Notes: generated from the sequence alone by a model not told the origin. 64,000 nucleotides of DNA from an uncultured Umboniibacter sp. (GCF_947497555.1 NZ_CANMGY010000007.1:62001-126000); one strand, 5' to 3'; positions 18,157-27,091 are shown, counted from the stretch's first letter. Made by a program: numbers and translations.

Positions 18157-18675
18157 TTAACCATTGAATTCAGTGTCGAGTTGTTGCAACCAGCTTGCCA
18201 AGCGCGCCTCACTCAACTCGAATTGGTTTTCATCGTCCAGCGCCAAGCCGAGGAACTGAGTACCATCGTCGGTGAGACCCTGGGATTCCTCGAAGGTATG
18301 GCCGCTGGTGGGGGTGTAACCAACCATGGTAGCCCCCGCAAGCGTGAGTTTATCGTGTAGATAACCCAAGGCATCCTGATACCACTGCGGATAACCAATT
18401 TGGTCACCCTGGCCGAAGCAGGCTATACGACAATGACTTAGGTCTAGCTCGCTGAGTTCGTCCCAGATATTTTCCCAATCTTCCTGAAGTTCACCATAGT
18501 CCCAAGTTGGAATGCCAACGATAAGGAATTGGTAGTCTTCCATGAGTTGAACGGGGTCTTCGCCAACATTATGTAGGGTAATCTTGTCTCCCCAAGCCTG
18601 CTGAATCTTTTCTGCGGTCATTTCCGTATAGCAGGTACTCGAACCGTAGAACAGCCCCACCTTATCAACCGACAT
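18157..18675 (-). CDS. fldB: flavodoxin FldB
   Basis: A long-chain flavodoxin of 172 residues. The N-terminal phosphate loop reads VGLFYGSSTCYTEMTAEKI, which is diagnostic of the FldB branch. FMN-stacking loops lie in GIPTWDYGELQEDWENIWDE and GQGDQIGYPQWYQDALGYL. Its specific redox partner is not known from sequence. The start lies within the last codons of the MioC-like gene (11 bp overlap), so the two flavodoxin-fold proteins are translated together. With fldA at 9452 the window holds both classes of long-chain flavodoxin. Confidence 0.92.
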   Translation of the reverse strand: MSVDKVGLFYGSSTCYTEMTAEKIQQAWGDKITLHNVGEDPVQLMEDYQFLIVGIPTWDYGELQEDWENIWDELSELDLSHCRIACFGQGDQIGYPQWYQDALGYLHDKLTLAGATMVGYTPTSGHTFEESQGLTDDGTQFLGLALDDENQFELSEARLASWLQQLDTEFNG

Positions 18676-19108
18676 ACTGAGAGAGCTCCGTATTAAACCA
18701 CGCTAGGGCATCACTATTCGGTTCGAAGTGCTCGGTGGCATCCAAGGTTAAGCGCTGACAAAGCTGCACTGCGCCGATGTCTTCGAGCGCGTGTTCAAGC
18801 GCATTACCCGCTTCAGCGAAGGTGCTATAGCTGCTATCGCCTAGCGCAATGAGCGCGAAGCGTTGCCCTGCAATTCGAGGGAACTCGGTGGTGAGCGTTT
18901 GATGGAAACCGTTCAGTGGCGGGGGAATGTCGCCCGCGCCCGTGGTTGAAGTGATAATGAGCAGAATATTTTCAGCGTCATCGTTCCATTTACGGATAAG
19001 CTCAGCGGCTTCAACTTCGATAATGTGTTCGCTGGTGGCAATGATTTCATTGGCGATATCGCGAGCGGTACCAGTAACGCTGGCTACGGCGACGAGTACT
19101 TGGGCCAT
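18665..19108 (-). CDS. mioC: MioC-like short flavodoxin-domain protein
   Basis: A 147-residue flavodoxin-fold protein without the long-chain insertion. The FMN phosphate loop is SVTGTARDIANEI near residues 9-21, the first aromatic loop is replaced by STTGAGDIPPPLNGF, and the second is ALGDSSYSTFAEAGN. These features match MioC and the FMN domain of sulfite/P450 reductases. MioC has been linked to biotin synthesis as an electron donor. The gene lies 3 bp after trmL and overlaps fldB, a context that supports a shared electron-transfer role, possibly for a radical-SAM enzyme encoded elsewhere. Confidence 0.87.
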   Translation of the reverse strand: MAQVLVAVASVTGTARDIANEIIATSEHIIEVEAAELIRKWNDDAENILLIITSTTGAGDIPPPLNGFHQTLTTEFPRIAGQRFALIALGDSSYSTFAEAGNALEHALEDIGAVQLCQRLTLDATEHFEPNSDALAWFNTELSQYVG

Positions 19109-19111
19109 GGT

Positions 19112-19576
19112 TTACTCAGCTCCTTGAAAATTTAATTGGCGCCATGCTTCATAAACCATGATTGCGGTGGCGTTAGAGAGGTTTAAGCTGCGGCTATTTG
19201 GCATCATCGGCAGACGTAGGCGCTGATCCTCAGGCACTGAATTTCTCACCTCATCAGGTAAACCTCGTGATTCGGGACCAAAAACCAAGGTATCACCGGC
19301 AATAAAGCCCACTTGGTCGGGTTGGCGCGTACCCTTAGTGGTAAGCATGAAGAGTCGGCTGTCGCCAAGGGCTGCGAGGCATTCATCCCAGTTAGCATGA
19401 ATCTGAACTTCGCTAAACTCGTGATAGTCTAATCCTGCTCTACGCAGACGCTTATCGTCTAACTCAAAGCCAAGCGGCTGTACGAGGTGAAGTCGACAGC
19501 CGGTATTGGCCGCCAAGCGGATAATATTGCCCGTGTTAGGCGGTATTTCCGGTTCAAAGAGTACAATATTTAACAT
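19112..19576 (-). CDS. trmL: tRNA (cytidine/uridine-34-2-O)-methyltransferase TrmL
   Basis: SpoU-class methyltransferase that 2-O-methylates the wobble base of tRNA-Leu isoacceptors. All three SPOUT knot motifs are visible: motif 1 in [20 protein letters not shown], motif 2 as [11 protein letters not shown], and motif 3 as [19 protein letters not shown]. The length of 154 residues is typical for this minimal enzyme, which lacks extra RNA-binding domains. It is the first gene of the minus-strand run trmL-mioC-fldB-mnmC-cyclotransferase-DTW and is divergent from the M23 gene across 78 bp. Confidence 0.96.
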   Translation of the reverse strand: MLNIVLFEPEIPPNTGNIIRLAANTGCRLHLVQPLGFELDDKRLRRAGLDYHEFSEVQIHANWDECLAALGDSRLFMLTTKGTRQPDQVGFIAGDTLVFGPESRGLPDEVRNSVPEDQRLRLPMMPNSRSLNLSNATAIMVYEAWRQLNFQGAE

Positions 19577-19654
19577 CGTTTCGCGCTTCCGTTGGAGTGG
19601 TGTTATTGTATCAGTAATTAATTAACTATCTCTAGGTAAAGCACGAGGAATAGG

Positions 19655-20497
19655 ATGTTAAAATTCGTACTCATCGCAGCAGTTTCGTTGAACTCTGTGG
19701 CATTCGCCTGTGAACAATCAGTTCAAATTGCTGAAGAGACCATTTCCGGGGCGTTATTGTCTGGGGAGACGTGCCCTGGTGATCAGCTTATTTTCCTGGA
19801 GCAAAGCTTTAGCGCGGATGACAACGGGCAATTCGTCATTGGTTTTGGACGTGATATCGTTGGCGAACATACCCTATGGCGCAAAACCCCATTGGGGAAA
19901 GAGGCGGTAGCGGCCATTCTAGTCCAACCGCGAGAGTACAACGTATCGATTATCGAGGGCGTGCCGCAGCGAACGGTTACGCCGAGTGACGATGATTTAG
20001 CCCGTATTCGTGCAGAGAGCGCGCTGGTGGTTGCAGCGAAGGCTAAGCCGGTTTCGGCTGATTACTGGAAGGCAGACGCGATAATCCCTGCAGAGGGTCG
20101 GATCTCGGGTGTATATGGTAGCCAACGTGTCTATAATGGCACGCCTGGTAGGCCCCACTACGGACTTGATATTGCCGCGCCTACGGGTACCGCTGTCAAA
20201 GCGCCTATCGCCGGAGAAGTGGTTTTAGCGGAATCCGATTTGTTCTATTCGGGCGGGACGATTATTATAGCCCATGGGGCAAATCTTACCTCCAGTTTTT
20301 TACACCTCTCAGCCGTCAATGTTGAGGTAGGTGACGTGGTTGAAGTGGGTGAAGTGATTGGTCTCATTGGAGCTAGTGGCCGTGCAACCGGGCCACATCT
20401 CGATTGGCGAATGAACTGGATGAACCAGCGCGTAGATACACAATTATTACTAGAAGCGAGTTGGCCGAATACCGGCAATCGTTCATTAGCAGAGTGA
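19655..20497 (+). CDS. M23-family peptidase-like exported protein
   Basis: A LytM-type cell-wall factor of 280 residues. A signal peptide covers residues 1-18 (SLNSVAFA), and a beta-rich N-terminal domain follows. The C-terminal M23 domain has the first zinc motif [17 protein letters not shown] (H and D ligands) and [18 protein letters not shown]. The final HxH motif reads PHLDW, so the second histidine, a zinc ligand in active endopeptidases, is Asp here. It may be a degenerate regulator of amidases like EnvC/NlpD, or use Asp as ligand. The Trm112-like gene follows 8 bp downstream. Confidence 0.85.
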   Translation: MLKFVLIAAVSLNSVAFACEQSVQIAEETISGALLSGETCPGDQLIFLEQSFSADDNGQFVIGFGRDIVGEHTLWRKTPLGKEAVAAILVQPREYNVSIIEGVPQRTVTPSDDDLARIRAESALVVAAKAKPVSADYWKADAIIPAEGRISGVYGSQRVYNGTPGRPHYGLDIAAPTGTAVKAPIAGEVVLAESDLFYSGGTIIIAHGANLTSSFLHLSAVNVEVGDVVEVGEVIGLIGASGRATGPHLDWRMNWMNQRVDTQLLLEASWPNTGNRSLAE

Positions 20498-20505
20498 AGA
20501 AAATT

Positions 20506-20697
20506 ATGATTGATGAGAAATTGTTGAGTATTTTAGTGTGTCCCGTTACCAAAACGTCGTTGGTTTATGATCGTGATAGAGCAGAGTTGATCTCCAAAGC
20601 CGCCGGTTTGGCCTATCCCATTCGCGATGGCATCCCGGTTATGCTAGAAGCGGAAGCTCGTCGCATTGACGCGAGTGAGATGAGTGCAGACGCCTAA
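20506..20697 (+). CDS. Trm112 family protein (YcaR-like)
   Basis: A 63-residue protein of the Trm112/UPF0434 family. It shows the typical [17 protein letters not shown] start, the [21 protein letters not shown] core and an acidic tail. In eukaryotes and archaea Trm112 activates methyltransferases; the bacterial role is unclear. Only one cysteine of the zinc-ribbon pair remains, as is usual in this bacterial branch. An in-frame upstream extension overlaps the M23 gene, but the ATG at 20506 matches homologues. Its stop overlaps the next gene's ATG by one base (TAATG). Confidence 0.9.
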   Translation: MIDEKLLSILVCPVTKTSLVYDRDRAELISKAAGLAYPIRDGIPVMLEAEARRIDASEMSADA

Positions 20698-21038
20698 TGA
20701 GTGATACGATTTTCGGAAAGATCATTAGTGGCGAGATACCCGCGCCGAAAATATTTGAGGATGAACACTGTATTGTGATCAATGACATTTCGCCTCAGGC
20801 ACCGGTGCACGTTTTGGTTATCCCAAAACGACCCATTAAAATGCTGACCGATGCTGAATCTAGTGATCAGTCGCTGTTGGGGCATCTGCTATTAGTTGCT
20901 CGTCAGCAGGCCAAGGAACTCGGTATTGCCGAGGGTTGTCGTTTTATCGTTAATAACGGCGAAGCAGGTGGACAGACTGTCTTCCACCTCCATATTCATG
21001 TGCTAGGTGGCCAAACGCTTACCGAGCAGGGGCTTTAA
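20697..21038 (+). CDS. HIT-family purine nucleoside phosphoramidase (HinT-like)
   Basis: A 113-residue histidine-triad hydrolase. The N-terminal block DTIFGKIISGEIPAPKIFED is characteristic of the Hint branch, and the HxHxH active site is present as VFHLHIHVLGGQ near residues 95-106. Hint enzymes cleave AMP-lysine and other nucleotide phosphoramidates. The gene is translationally coupled to the Trm112-like gene (one-base overlap) and stands upstream of alaS, separated by a 100 bp region holding a perfect hairpin. Confidence 0.93.
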   Translation: MSDTIFGKIISGEIPAPKIFEDEHCIVINDISPQAPVHVLVIPKRPIKMLTDAESSDQSLLGHLLLVARQQAKELGIAEGCRFIVNNGEAGGQTVFHLHIHVLGGQTLTEQGL

Positions 21039-21056
21039 TCAAGCTCAAAACTTATG

Positions 21057-21077
21057 ATTGCTATTCGCAATAGCAAT
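21057..21077. promoter_or_regulatory. perfect 9-bp inverted repeat upstream of alaS
   Basis: ATTGCTATT and AATAGCAAT are exact inverted repeats around a CGC loop. Only a short T stretch follows, so it is a weak terminator candidate for the HIT gene. It precedes a possible alaS -10 element (TATACT, 21100-21105), and an operator role is also possible. Confidence 0.5.
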
Positions 21078-21138
21078 AGTTTGGTGACTTACAGGTCGCT
21101 ATACTCCATCGATATAGAAAAGAGTGGTTTTTCTCAAA

Positions 21139-23739
21139 ATGAAAAGTGCCGATATTCGTCAAGCTTTCTTAGATTATTTCGCAGCTAAATCTCACCAAGT
21201 GGTGCCAAGTAGCTCGCTGATTCCTGGTAACGATCCAACGTTGTTGTTTACGAATGCAGGAATGGTTCCGTTCAAGGATGTTTTTTTAGGTGACGAACAG
21301 CGTGGTTACAATCGAGCGACTAGTTCGCAACGCTGTGTCCGTGCCGGTGGTAAGCATAACGACCTGGAAAACGTGGGCTATACCGCTCGCCACCATACCT
21401 TTTTCGAAATGCTGGGTAACTTCAGTTTTGGTGACTACTTCAAGCAAGATGCGATTCGCTTTGCCTGGGACTTCCTCACAAAAGAGTTAGGTCTTCCCGA
21501 GGAAAAACTGTGGGTGACAGTTCATGTCTCCGACGACGAAGCGGCTGATATCTGGTTCAACGAGATTGGTATCGATAAGTCACGTTTCTCCCGCTTAGAT
21601 GAAGATAACTTTTGGCAGATGGGTGACACGGGGCCCTGTGGTCCAAGCTCGGAGATCTTTTACGATCACGGCGAAGATGTACCAGGTGGACCACCAGGCA
21701 GTGAAAACGATGATTTGGATCGTTATATCGAAATCTGGAACTTAGTCTTCATGCAATACGAACGTCAAGCGTCAGGCGAATTGGTAGAGTTACCAAACCC
21801 CTCAATTGACACCGGTATGGGCCTAGAGCGCATCGCTGCGGTGATGCAGGGCGTTCACAACAATTACGATATCGATATTTTTCAGGGCCTGTTGAAGGCT
21901 GCGGCTAAAGCAACCGGCGGTGTAGACCTTGAGAATAAGTCATTACGGGTGATCGCAGATCATATTCGGTCCTGTAGCTTCCTAATCTGTGATGGTGTGA
22001 TGCCATCGAATGAAGGTCGCGGCTATGTGCTGCGTCGTATTATTCGTCGGGCTGTTCGTCACGGTTATCAGTTAGGTCAGTCAAAGCCTTTCTTTTACAC
22101 ATTAATTGACGCCTTGGCGGAACAGATGGGCAACGCTTACCCGGAACTCGTTGAACAGCACGACAAAATCGCGGCGGCCCTTAAGGCAGAAGAAGAACAG
22201 TTTGCGCGTACCCTTGAAAAAGGATTGTCAGTGCTAGATGCGGCGCTAGCGAAGTTAGATGGAACCGTGATTCCCGGTGAGGTAATTTTCCAGTTGTACG
22301 ACACCTATGGTTTCCCCACTGATCTCACCAATGATTTAGCGCGAGAACGCGGTTTAACCCTTGATCTTGAAGGCTATGAGCAGGCGATGAATGCACAGCG
22401 TGAACGCGCTCGTGCAGCTGGTTCTTTCAAGGTTGATTACACCGATGCCATCAAACTCGATAGTGAGACGGAATTCTGTGGTTACGATGCCTTGGCATCG
22501 ACGACCAAGGTCGTTGCCGTTCTGAGCGCAGGTGAGCAAGTTGAATCCTTATCCATCGGTGATGAAGGCATTGTAGTGCTGGACGTTACGCCTTTCTACG
22601 GTGAATCGGGTGGCCAAGTAGGCGATACTGGAGTGCTATTCTCCGATACCGCCGAGCTCGTTGTGAACAACACAACCTTGGCCTCGGGAAATCAGCTACA
22701 TCACATTACAGTGAAAACCGGCAGTGTTAAGGTGGGTGACGAGTTAACAGCTGAAGTTGACTCAATTAATCGCAGAGCCACCGCATTGAATCATTCGGCT
22801 ACGCACCTTTTACACGCTACCTTACGTGCTGAGTTGGGTGACCACGTGATGCAGAAGGGTTCAATGGTGAACCCGGATCGCTTGCGTTTCGACTTCTCGC
22901 ACAATGAGGCGCTTTCAAGTGAGATATTGCGCAAGGTCGAGGCTATTGTTAACCAACATATTCGCGCTAATACCTTAGTTCGCTCGCAGACTATGTCGAT
23001 GGATGAAGCCAAGGCCGAGGGCGCGATGGCGCTCTTCGGTGAAAAGTACGGCGATGAGGTTCGCGTGCTTTCGATGGGCGTCGACAGTTTCTCCGTTGAG
23101 CTTTGTGGTGGTACGCACGTTGATCGAACTGGGGATATAGCGCTGTTCAAGATCGTTAACGAACAGGGTGTTGCCTCAGGCATCCGCCGTATCGAAGCGG
23201 TAACGGGAAAAGCGGCTTACGATATCGTGGCGAGCCAGGAAGCACTCTTGGCACAGTTGGCAGAGCAACTTAAATCTCAGCCAGCGAACCTAGCAGATAA
23301 GTTGGATCAGGTATTGCAGGGCGCCAAGCGCGCCGAGAAAGAACTCTCGGCGGCTAAGGCAAAGTTAGCGGCCGCCTCCAGTGGTGATCTCGTGAATCGC
23401 GCGGTTGAAGTGGGCGGTATTAAGGTGTTGGCAATTCATTTAGAAGGCACTCCGGCCGATGCACTGCGGGATTTAAGTGATAAGTTAAAGGATAAATTAG
23501 GTAGTGGTGTTCTGCTACTTGCTGCGAATGATGGCGACAAAATTGCCCTCATTGCAGGTGTAACCAAGGATCTTACCGGTCAGCTAAAAGCGGGTGACTT
23601 GATGAGATTCGTAGCCCCTCAACTTGATGGTAAGGGCGGCGGTCGACCTGACATGGCTCAGGGCGGCGGTACTGGACTCGCGAAGCTCCCACAGGTTCTC
23701 GCGGCCGTGCCAAATTGGGTTGAGGAACAGACCTCGTAA
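21139..23739 (+). CDS. alaS: alanyl-tRNA synthetase
   Basis: Class II synthetase that charges tRNA-Ala and edits mischarged Ser and Gly. The 866-residue chain has the catalytic N-terminal domain ([35 protein letters not shown]). The editing domain holds the zinc motifs [12 protein letters not shown] and [11 protein letters not shown]. The C-terminal oligomerisation domain ends with the glycine-rich [14 protein letters not shown] segment. Although the frame opens at GTG 21124, I choose ATG 21139 because family members begin [14 protein letters not shown]. AlaRS of E. coli represses its own promoter through a palindrome. lysC follows in the same direction after 46 bp. Confidence 0.97.
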   Translation: MKSADIRQAFLDYFAAKSHQVVPSSSLIPGNDPTLLFTNAGMVPFKDVFLGDEQRGYNRATSSQRCVRAGGKHNDLENVGYTARHHTFFEMLGNFSFGDYFKQDAIRFAWDFLTKELGLPEEKLWVTVHVSDDEAADIWFNEIGIDKSRFSRLDEDNFWQMGDTGPCGPSSEIFYDHGEDVPGGPPGSENDDLDRYIEIWNLVFMQYERQASGELVELPNPSIDTGMGLERIAAVMQGVHNNYDIDIFQGLLKAAAKATGGVDLENKSLRVIADHIRSCSFLICDGVMPSNEGRGYVLRRIIRRAVRHGYQLGQSKPFFYTLIDALAEQMGNAYPELVEQHDKIAAALKAEEEQFARTLEKGLSVLDAALAKLDGTVIPGEVIFQLYDTYGFPTDLTNDLARERGLTLDLEGYEQAMNAQRERARAAGSFKVDYTDAIKLDSETEFCGYDALASTTKVVAVLSAGEQVESLSIGDEGIVVLDVTPFYGESGGQVGDTGVLFSDTAELVVNNTTLASGNQLHHITVKTGSVKVGDELTAEVDSINRRATALNHSATHLLHATLRAELGDHVMQKGSMVNPDRLRFDFSHNEALSSEILRKVEAIVNQHIRANTLVRSQTMSMDEAKAEGAMALFGEKYGDEVRVLSMGVDSFSVELCGGTHVDRTGDIALFKIVNEQGVASGIRRIEAVTGKAAYDIVASQEALLAQLAEQLKSQPANLADKLDQVLQGAKRAEKELSAAKAKLAAASSGDLVNRAVEVGGIKVLAIHLEGTPADALRDLSDKLKDKLGSGVLLLAANDGDKIALIAGVTKDLTGQLKAGDLMRFVAPQLDGKGGGRPDMAQGGGTGLAKLPQVLAAVPNWVEEQTS

Positions 23740-23785
23740 ATAACTGATCGACTCATTTAGAGCGAAGACGTGGAAATATAAGTTA

Positions 23786-25012
23786 ATGAGTTTATTGGTA
23801 CAAAAGTACGGTGGAACTTCAGTAGGCACTATAGAGCGTATTGAAGCGGTGGCGGACCGTGTTGCGGCAACACAGCAGGCGGGCAATGACGTCGTAGTGG
23901 TTGTTTCAGCCATGAGTGGCGAAACTAATCGTCTGTTAGGCTTGGCCAACGAATTGTCGGATCGACCATCAACACGTGAAATGGATGTCCTGCTGTCAAC
24001 CGGCGAGCAGGTGACCATTGCATTGCTATCCATTGCGTTACATAAGCGTGGTGTGCCGGCTATTTCATTTACCGGTTCTCAGGTGCGGATCTTAACTGAC
24101 GAATCACACTCCAAAGCTCGTATTGAGAAAATTGATGAAGAACGAATTAGTGGTGAGTTGTCTCAGGGAAGGGTAGTTGTAGTCGCAGGGTTCCAGGGCG
24201 CTGATGCAAAGGGGAATATTACAACCCTTGGCCGAGGTGGTTCGGATACAACTGCCGTGGCATTGGCGGCCGCATTGCGAGCCGACGAATGTCAAATCTA
24301 CACCGATGTGGACGGAGTTTATACGACCGACCCTCGTATCTGTGAAGGGGCACGACGTTTAGAGAAGATTACCTTCGAAGAGATGCTGGAATTAGCAAGT
24401 CAGGGTTCGAAGGTACTCCAGATTCGATCAGTGGAGTTTGCGGGAAAATACAACGTCCCGCTGCGCGTGCTGTCATCCTTTAAGGATGGGCCCGGTACAC
24501 TGATTACGCTAGATCAAGAGGAAGATATGGAAAGAGCGATAGTTTCAGGCATTGCGTTCACACGTGATGAGGCAAAGGTAGTAGTTCGTGGAGTGCCGGA
24601 TCAGCCTGGTGTGGCTGCACGAGTATTAGTTCCCGTGAGTGAAGCGAATATCGAAGTTGACGTGATTGTGCAGAACTCTGGCGTTGATAACACTACGGAT
24701 TTAACGTTTACGGTATCGCGAGGCGATTTAGCGCGTACCTTAGAAGTTCTCGAGGCAGTTGTTGAGCGTTTAGGTGCCAAACAGGTTGAAACCGATGATC
24801 GTATTGCTAAGGTTTCTATTGTTGGTGTTGGTATGCGTTCTCACGCTGGTGTAGCGGCAACGATGTTCAGTGCGTTGGCGGATGATAATATTAATATTGA
24901 GCTTATTACGACCTCTGAGATCAAAACCAGTGTAGTCATTGAAGAGCGATACATGGAGTTGGCTGTTCGCGCTCTCCATTCAGCCTTTGAATTGAGTGGC
25001 ACTAAAGAGTAA
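23786..25012 (+). CDS. lysC: aspartate kinase, monofunctional with ACT regulation
   Basis: Phosphorylates aspartate in the first step of lysine, threonine, methionine and diaminopimelate synthesis. Residues 1-8 carry the kinase motif MSLLVQKYGGTSVG, followed by the substrate and nucleotide segments STGEQVTIALLS, GRGGSDTTAVALAAAL and YTDVDGVYTTDPR. Two ACT domains (about residues 265-400) make this the allosteric alpha2beta2-type enzyme. An internal start for the beta subunit, as in Bacillus and Pseudomonas enzymes, is possible but not proven. A terminator follows at 25043. The usual next gene, csrA, is missing. Confidence 0.97.
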   Translation: MSLLVQKYGGTSVGTIERIEAVADRVAATQQAGNDVVVVVSAMSGETNRLLGLANELSDRPSTREMDVLLSTGEQVTIALLSIALHKRGVPAISFTGSQVRILTDESHSKARIEKIDEERISGELSQGRVVVVAGFQGADAKGNITTLGRGGSDTTAVALAAALRADECQIYTDVDGVYTTDPRICEGARRLEKITFEEMLELASQGSKVLQIRSVEFAGKYNVPLRVLSSFKDGPGTLITLDQEEDMERAIVSGIAFTRDEAKVVVRGVPDQPGVAARVLVPVSEANIEVDVIVQNSGVDNTTDLTFTVSRGDLARTLEVLEAVVERLGAKQVETDDRIAKVSIVGVGMRSHAGVAATMFSALADDNINIELITTSEIKTSVVIEERYMELAVRALHSAFELSGTKE

Positions 25013-25042
25013 TCCTCAAGCTAACTCACTGATATTATTGGT

Positions 25043-25068
25043 AAAAAGCGGCTGCGGTCGCTTTTTTT
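25043..25068 (+). terminator. rho-independent terminator of lysC
   Basis: AAAAAGCG pairs with CGCTTTTT around an eight-base loop and runs into a T stretch, 30 bp after the lysC stop. Confidence 0.8.
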
Positions 25069-25143
25069 ATGCGCTTTAATTTTGTCAAGTAACTTAATTC
25101 GTTGTTTTTATTAAATATTTTCATTTTTTTAACGTTCGGGGCT

Positions 25144-25170
25144 TTGATTTTAAAAACGTTATGGTATTAT
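25144..25170 (+). promoter_or_regulatory. probable promoter of the tRNA-Ser/tRNA-Arg unit
   Basis: TTGATT (25144-25149) and TATTAT (25165-25170) lie 15 bp apart, with a GC-rich segment just before the tRNA. The short spacer makes the -35 assignment uncertain; the -10 position relative to the tRNA is right. Confidence 0.4.
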
Positions 25171-25182
25171 TCTTTCCGCGTT

Positions 25183-25272
25183 GGAGAGGTGGCCGAGTGG
25201 CTGAAGGCGTGCCCCTGCTAAGGGTATATCTGGGAAACTGGATCGAGGGTTCGAATCCCTCTCTCTCCGCCA
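25183..25272 (+). tRNA. tRNA-Ser(GCU)
   Basis: A 90-nt class II tRNA with encoded CCA. The anticodon loop CTGCTAA gives anticodon GCU, which reads AGC/AGU serine codons. A long variable arm (ATATCTGGGAAACTGGAT region), the T-arm GAGGG-TTCGAAT-CCCTC and the acceptor stem beginning GGAGAG all fold normally. It lies 29 bp before tRNA-Arg and is probably co-transcribed with it. Confidence 0.97.
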
Positions 25273-25301
25273 TCTTTACTTTAAAGATGAAACGCAATTG
25301 C

Positions 25302-25378
25302 GCGCTCGTAGCTCAGCTGGATAGAGTACCTGGCTACGAACCAGGCGGTCGGAGGTTCGAATCCTCCCGAGCGCGCCA
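25302..25378 (+). tRNA. tRNA-Arg(ACG), copy 1
   Basis: A 77-nt tRNA with encoded CCA. The acceptor GCGCTCG pairs with CGAGCGC, the anticodon stem is CCTGG/CCAGG, and the loop CTACGAA gives anticodon ACG (A34 normally deaminated to inosine by TadA), reading CGU/CGC/CGA. The T-arm is GGAGG-TTCGAAT-CCTCC. It follows tRNA-Ser and is followed by a terminator. An identical gene lies at 25694. Confidence 0.97.
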
Positions 25379-25386
25379 TATTGAAG

Positions 25387-25418
25387 AAAAAGGCTTACCG
25401 ACGGTAGGCCTTTTTTTT
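25387..25418 (+). terminator. terminator after tRNA-Arg copy 1
   Basis: AAAAAGGCTTACC pairs with GGTAGGCCTTTTT (one G-T pair) around a short loop and ends in eight T residues. Confidence 0.85.
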
Positions 25419-25693
25419 CGTCCTTTGAATAGCCCGTTAACGAGCAAGCTATCACTTCTCATCATCTCATACTAATGGCGGTCTTATAGATCGGCGGCTG
25501 TTGATAAATTCATCAAACAGATCAGAGATTAATGCAGGTTGACGATCATGGAAACCTATTGAGCACCTGAGGGTTGTTTTGTATCTGTGGCGTACGGGGT
25601 TATGCATAGGTTGTTGTTTTTTCATGTTTTTTTCATTTTTAGTGTTGACGACAGACCGTTGAAACCGTATAGTTCGCCCCACTTGAGATCTAC
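25419..25693. other. spacer between the two tRNA-Arg genes with promoter of copy 2
   Basis: No convincing open frame. The right end has a near-ideal stable-RNA promoter: TTGACG (25645-25650), a 17 bp spacer, TATAGT (25668-25673) and a GC-rich TTCGCCCC discriminator, the form associated with stringent and growth-rate control. T-rich tracts at about 25612-25640 resemble an UP element in position, although they are T-rich on this strand. Nothing is recognised in the left 190 bp. Confidence 0.7.
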
Positions 25694-25770
25694 GCGCTCG
25701 TAGCTCAGCTGGATAGAGTACCTGGCTACGAACCAGGCGGTCGGAGGTTCGAATCCTCCCGAGCGCGCCA
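25694..25770 (+). tRNA. tRNA-Arg(ACG), copy 2
   Basis: The 77-nt sequence appears base-for-base identical to copy 1, including encoded CCA and anticodon ACG. Unlike copy 1 it has its own strong promoter at 25645-25673 and its own terminator. The downstream terminator stem begins with the same GGCTTACC as that of copy 1, so the duplicated unit included the terminator. Confidence 0.97.
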
Positions 25771-25773
25771 TAT

Positions 25774-25806
25774 AAAAAAAGGCTTACCAATTGGTAAGCC
25801 TTTTTT
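25774..25806 (+). terminator. terminator after tRNA-Arg copy 2
   Basis: AAAAAAGGCTTACC and GGTAAGCCTTTTTT form a perfect 14-bp stem around AATT. From here to the dusC end (26042) I see no gene. Confidence 0.88.
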
Positions 25807-26042
25807 GTTTCTACCAAACCTGCACGAACATCCCCAACCAAAACGTTTTTAGCTTACTTCGGCCTTTGAATGTTTCAGTTCGTCATGCGTTTGCGATCGT
25901 CTTTTTGGGTTTACCAACGCCATCTAATTACTGCTATTATTTATACCGTTATCTGAAGTCGAGGAGTGGAATTGATCGTTGCAACGAAATCAGGAAGATC
26001 AGTCGTTAGGATGCCAGTGCGTTAGGCTCGGTCATGGTTAGG

Positions 26043-27032
26043 CTAAGAAGGATATTTATTTATTTCAGCCAGCAGCGCAGCTTCGAGTAATTCGGGTTCC
26101 TTTAAGCGCTTGATCTGTTCAAAAAATACAGCGGCTTCAGCGTAGTGTGTCTTTAAGTAGGCAAGCCACTGCTTGAGGCGGTGTCCCTGATGCTTTCGGA
26201 GGCCAATTGTCATCTCGGCATATTGAAATTCAAGAATGAACGGGAGGAGTTCGCTCCAGCTGAATTTCCCGTTGTCGCTCCGGAGCTCTCTAATAAGTCC
26301 CGGGTTAGCAAGAAGTCCACGCCCCAGCATGTACTCGGTAGCGCCATGAATAGCATGACACGCCTCAAAGGCGGCCACCGACCCGATATCACCATTAGGA
26401 ACAACCGGAATCGAGATAGTATCGCTAATTTGCTTAATGGCTTCCCAGTCAGCAGGTGGCTTATAGCCATCCTTCTTAGTTCGTCCATGGATGGTTAGCT
26501 TTTCGGCACCGCCAGCTTCAATAGCTCGAGCATTTTCGAACATAAGCTCGCGATCATTGAATCCAAGTCTCATCTTCGCAGTAACAGGAATCTTATCGGG
26601 CACAGAACGACGAACGGCCGCAACAATATCGTAAAGACGGTCGGTATATTGTAATAGGGCAGCACCGCCATCGGAGTTGTTGACGGTTTTAGCCGGGCAA
26701 CCGAAATTTAGATCGATGCCTATCGCGCCTAGCTCGACCGCACGGGCAGCGTTTTCAGCCATTGGGGTGGGCTGTCCGCCAAGAAGCTGAAGTACGACAG
26801 GTACACCGCTCGCCGTATGGCTGTCAGTAAGTAACTCGGGACAATTCTTATAGAAAACTTTGTTTGGGTATAGCTGCGTAGTAACTCTCAGAAATTCGGT
26901 GACGCAAAGATCTACCTTAGCAACGCGCGTCAAAATATGACGCATTGTAGCGTCAACAACGCCTTCCATTGGTGCGAGGCTAAATCGTATTTTTGGGTAT
27001 TTTTGAGCGATTTGATCTAGATGAGCGGTCAA
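26043..27032 (-). CDS. dusC: tRNA-dihydrouridine synthase DusC
   Basis: FMN enzyme that reduces U16 of tRNA to dihydrouridine. It begins the TIM barrel with FSLAPMEGVVDATMR, followed by CVTEFLRVT, QLLGGQPTPMAENAARAVEL, GIDLNFGCPAKTVN (catalytic Cys), TAKMRLG, TIHGRTKKDGY, VPNGDIGS and MLGRGLLANP. The CPAKTVN and TEFLR variants fit DusC rather than DusA or DusB. The start is uncertain. The longest frame begins with ATG at 27122, inside the signal-peptide region of the divergent gene; the TTG at 27030-27032 (used here) gives 329 residues, closer to E. coli DusC (315). Either way its 5-prime region and that of the pilus locus share DNA. Confidence 0.9.
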   Translation of the reverse strand: MTAHLDQIAQKYPKIRFSLAPMEGVVDATMRHILTRVAKVDLCVTEFLRVTTQLYPNKVFYKNCPELLTDSHTASGVPVVLQLLGGQPTPMAENAARAVELGAIGIDLNFGCPAKTVNNSDGGAALLQYTDRLYDIVAAVRRSVPDKIPVTAKMRLGFNDRELMFENARAIEAGGAEKLTIHGRTKKDGYKPPADWEAIKQISDTISIPVVPNGDIGSVAAFEACHAIHGATEYMLGRGLLANPGLIRELRSDNGKFSWSELLPFILEFQYAEMTIGLRKHQGHRLKQWLAYLKTHYAEAAVFFEQIKRLKEPELLEAALLAEINKYPS

Positions 27033-27091
27033 AGAAAATCTCGATTTTGTTTGAAATTGAACTATCCTCAGTTTTAGATGGAGGCGGTTCA

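Noticed and set aside
25791-26009. Plus-strand frame after the second tRNA-Arg
   Set aside because: It begins inside the terminator stem, has no ribosome-binding site and no recognisable protein features.
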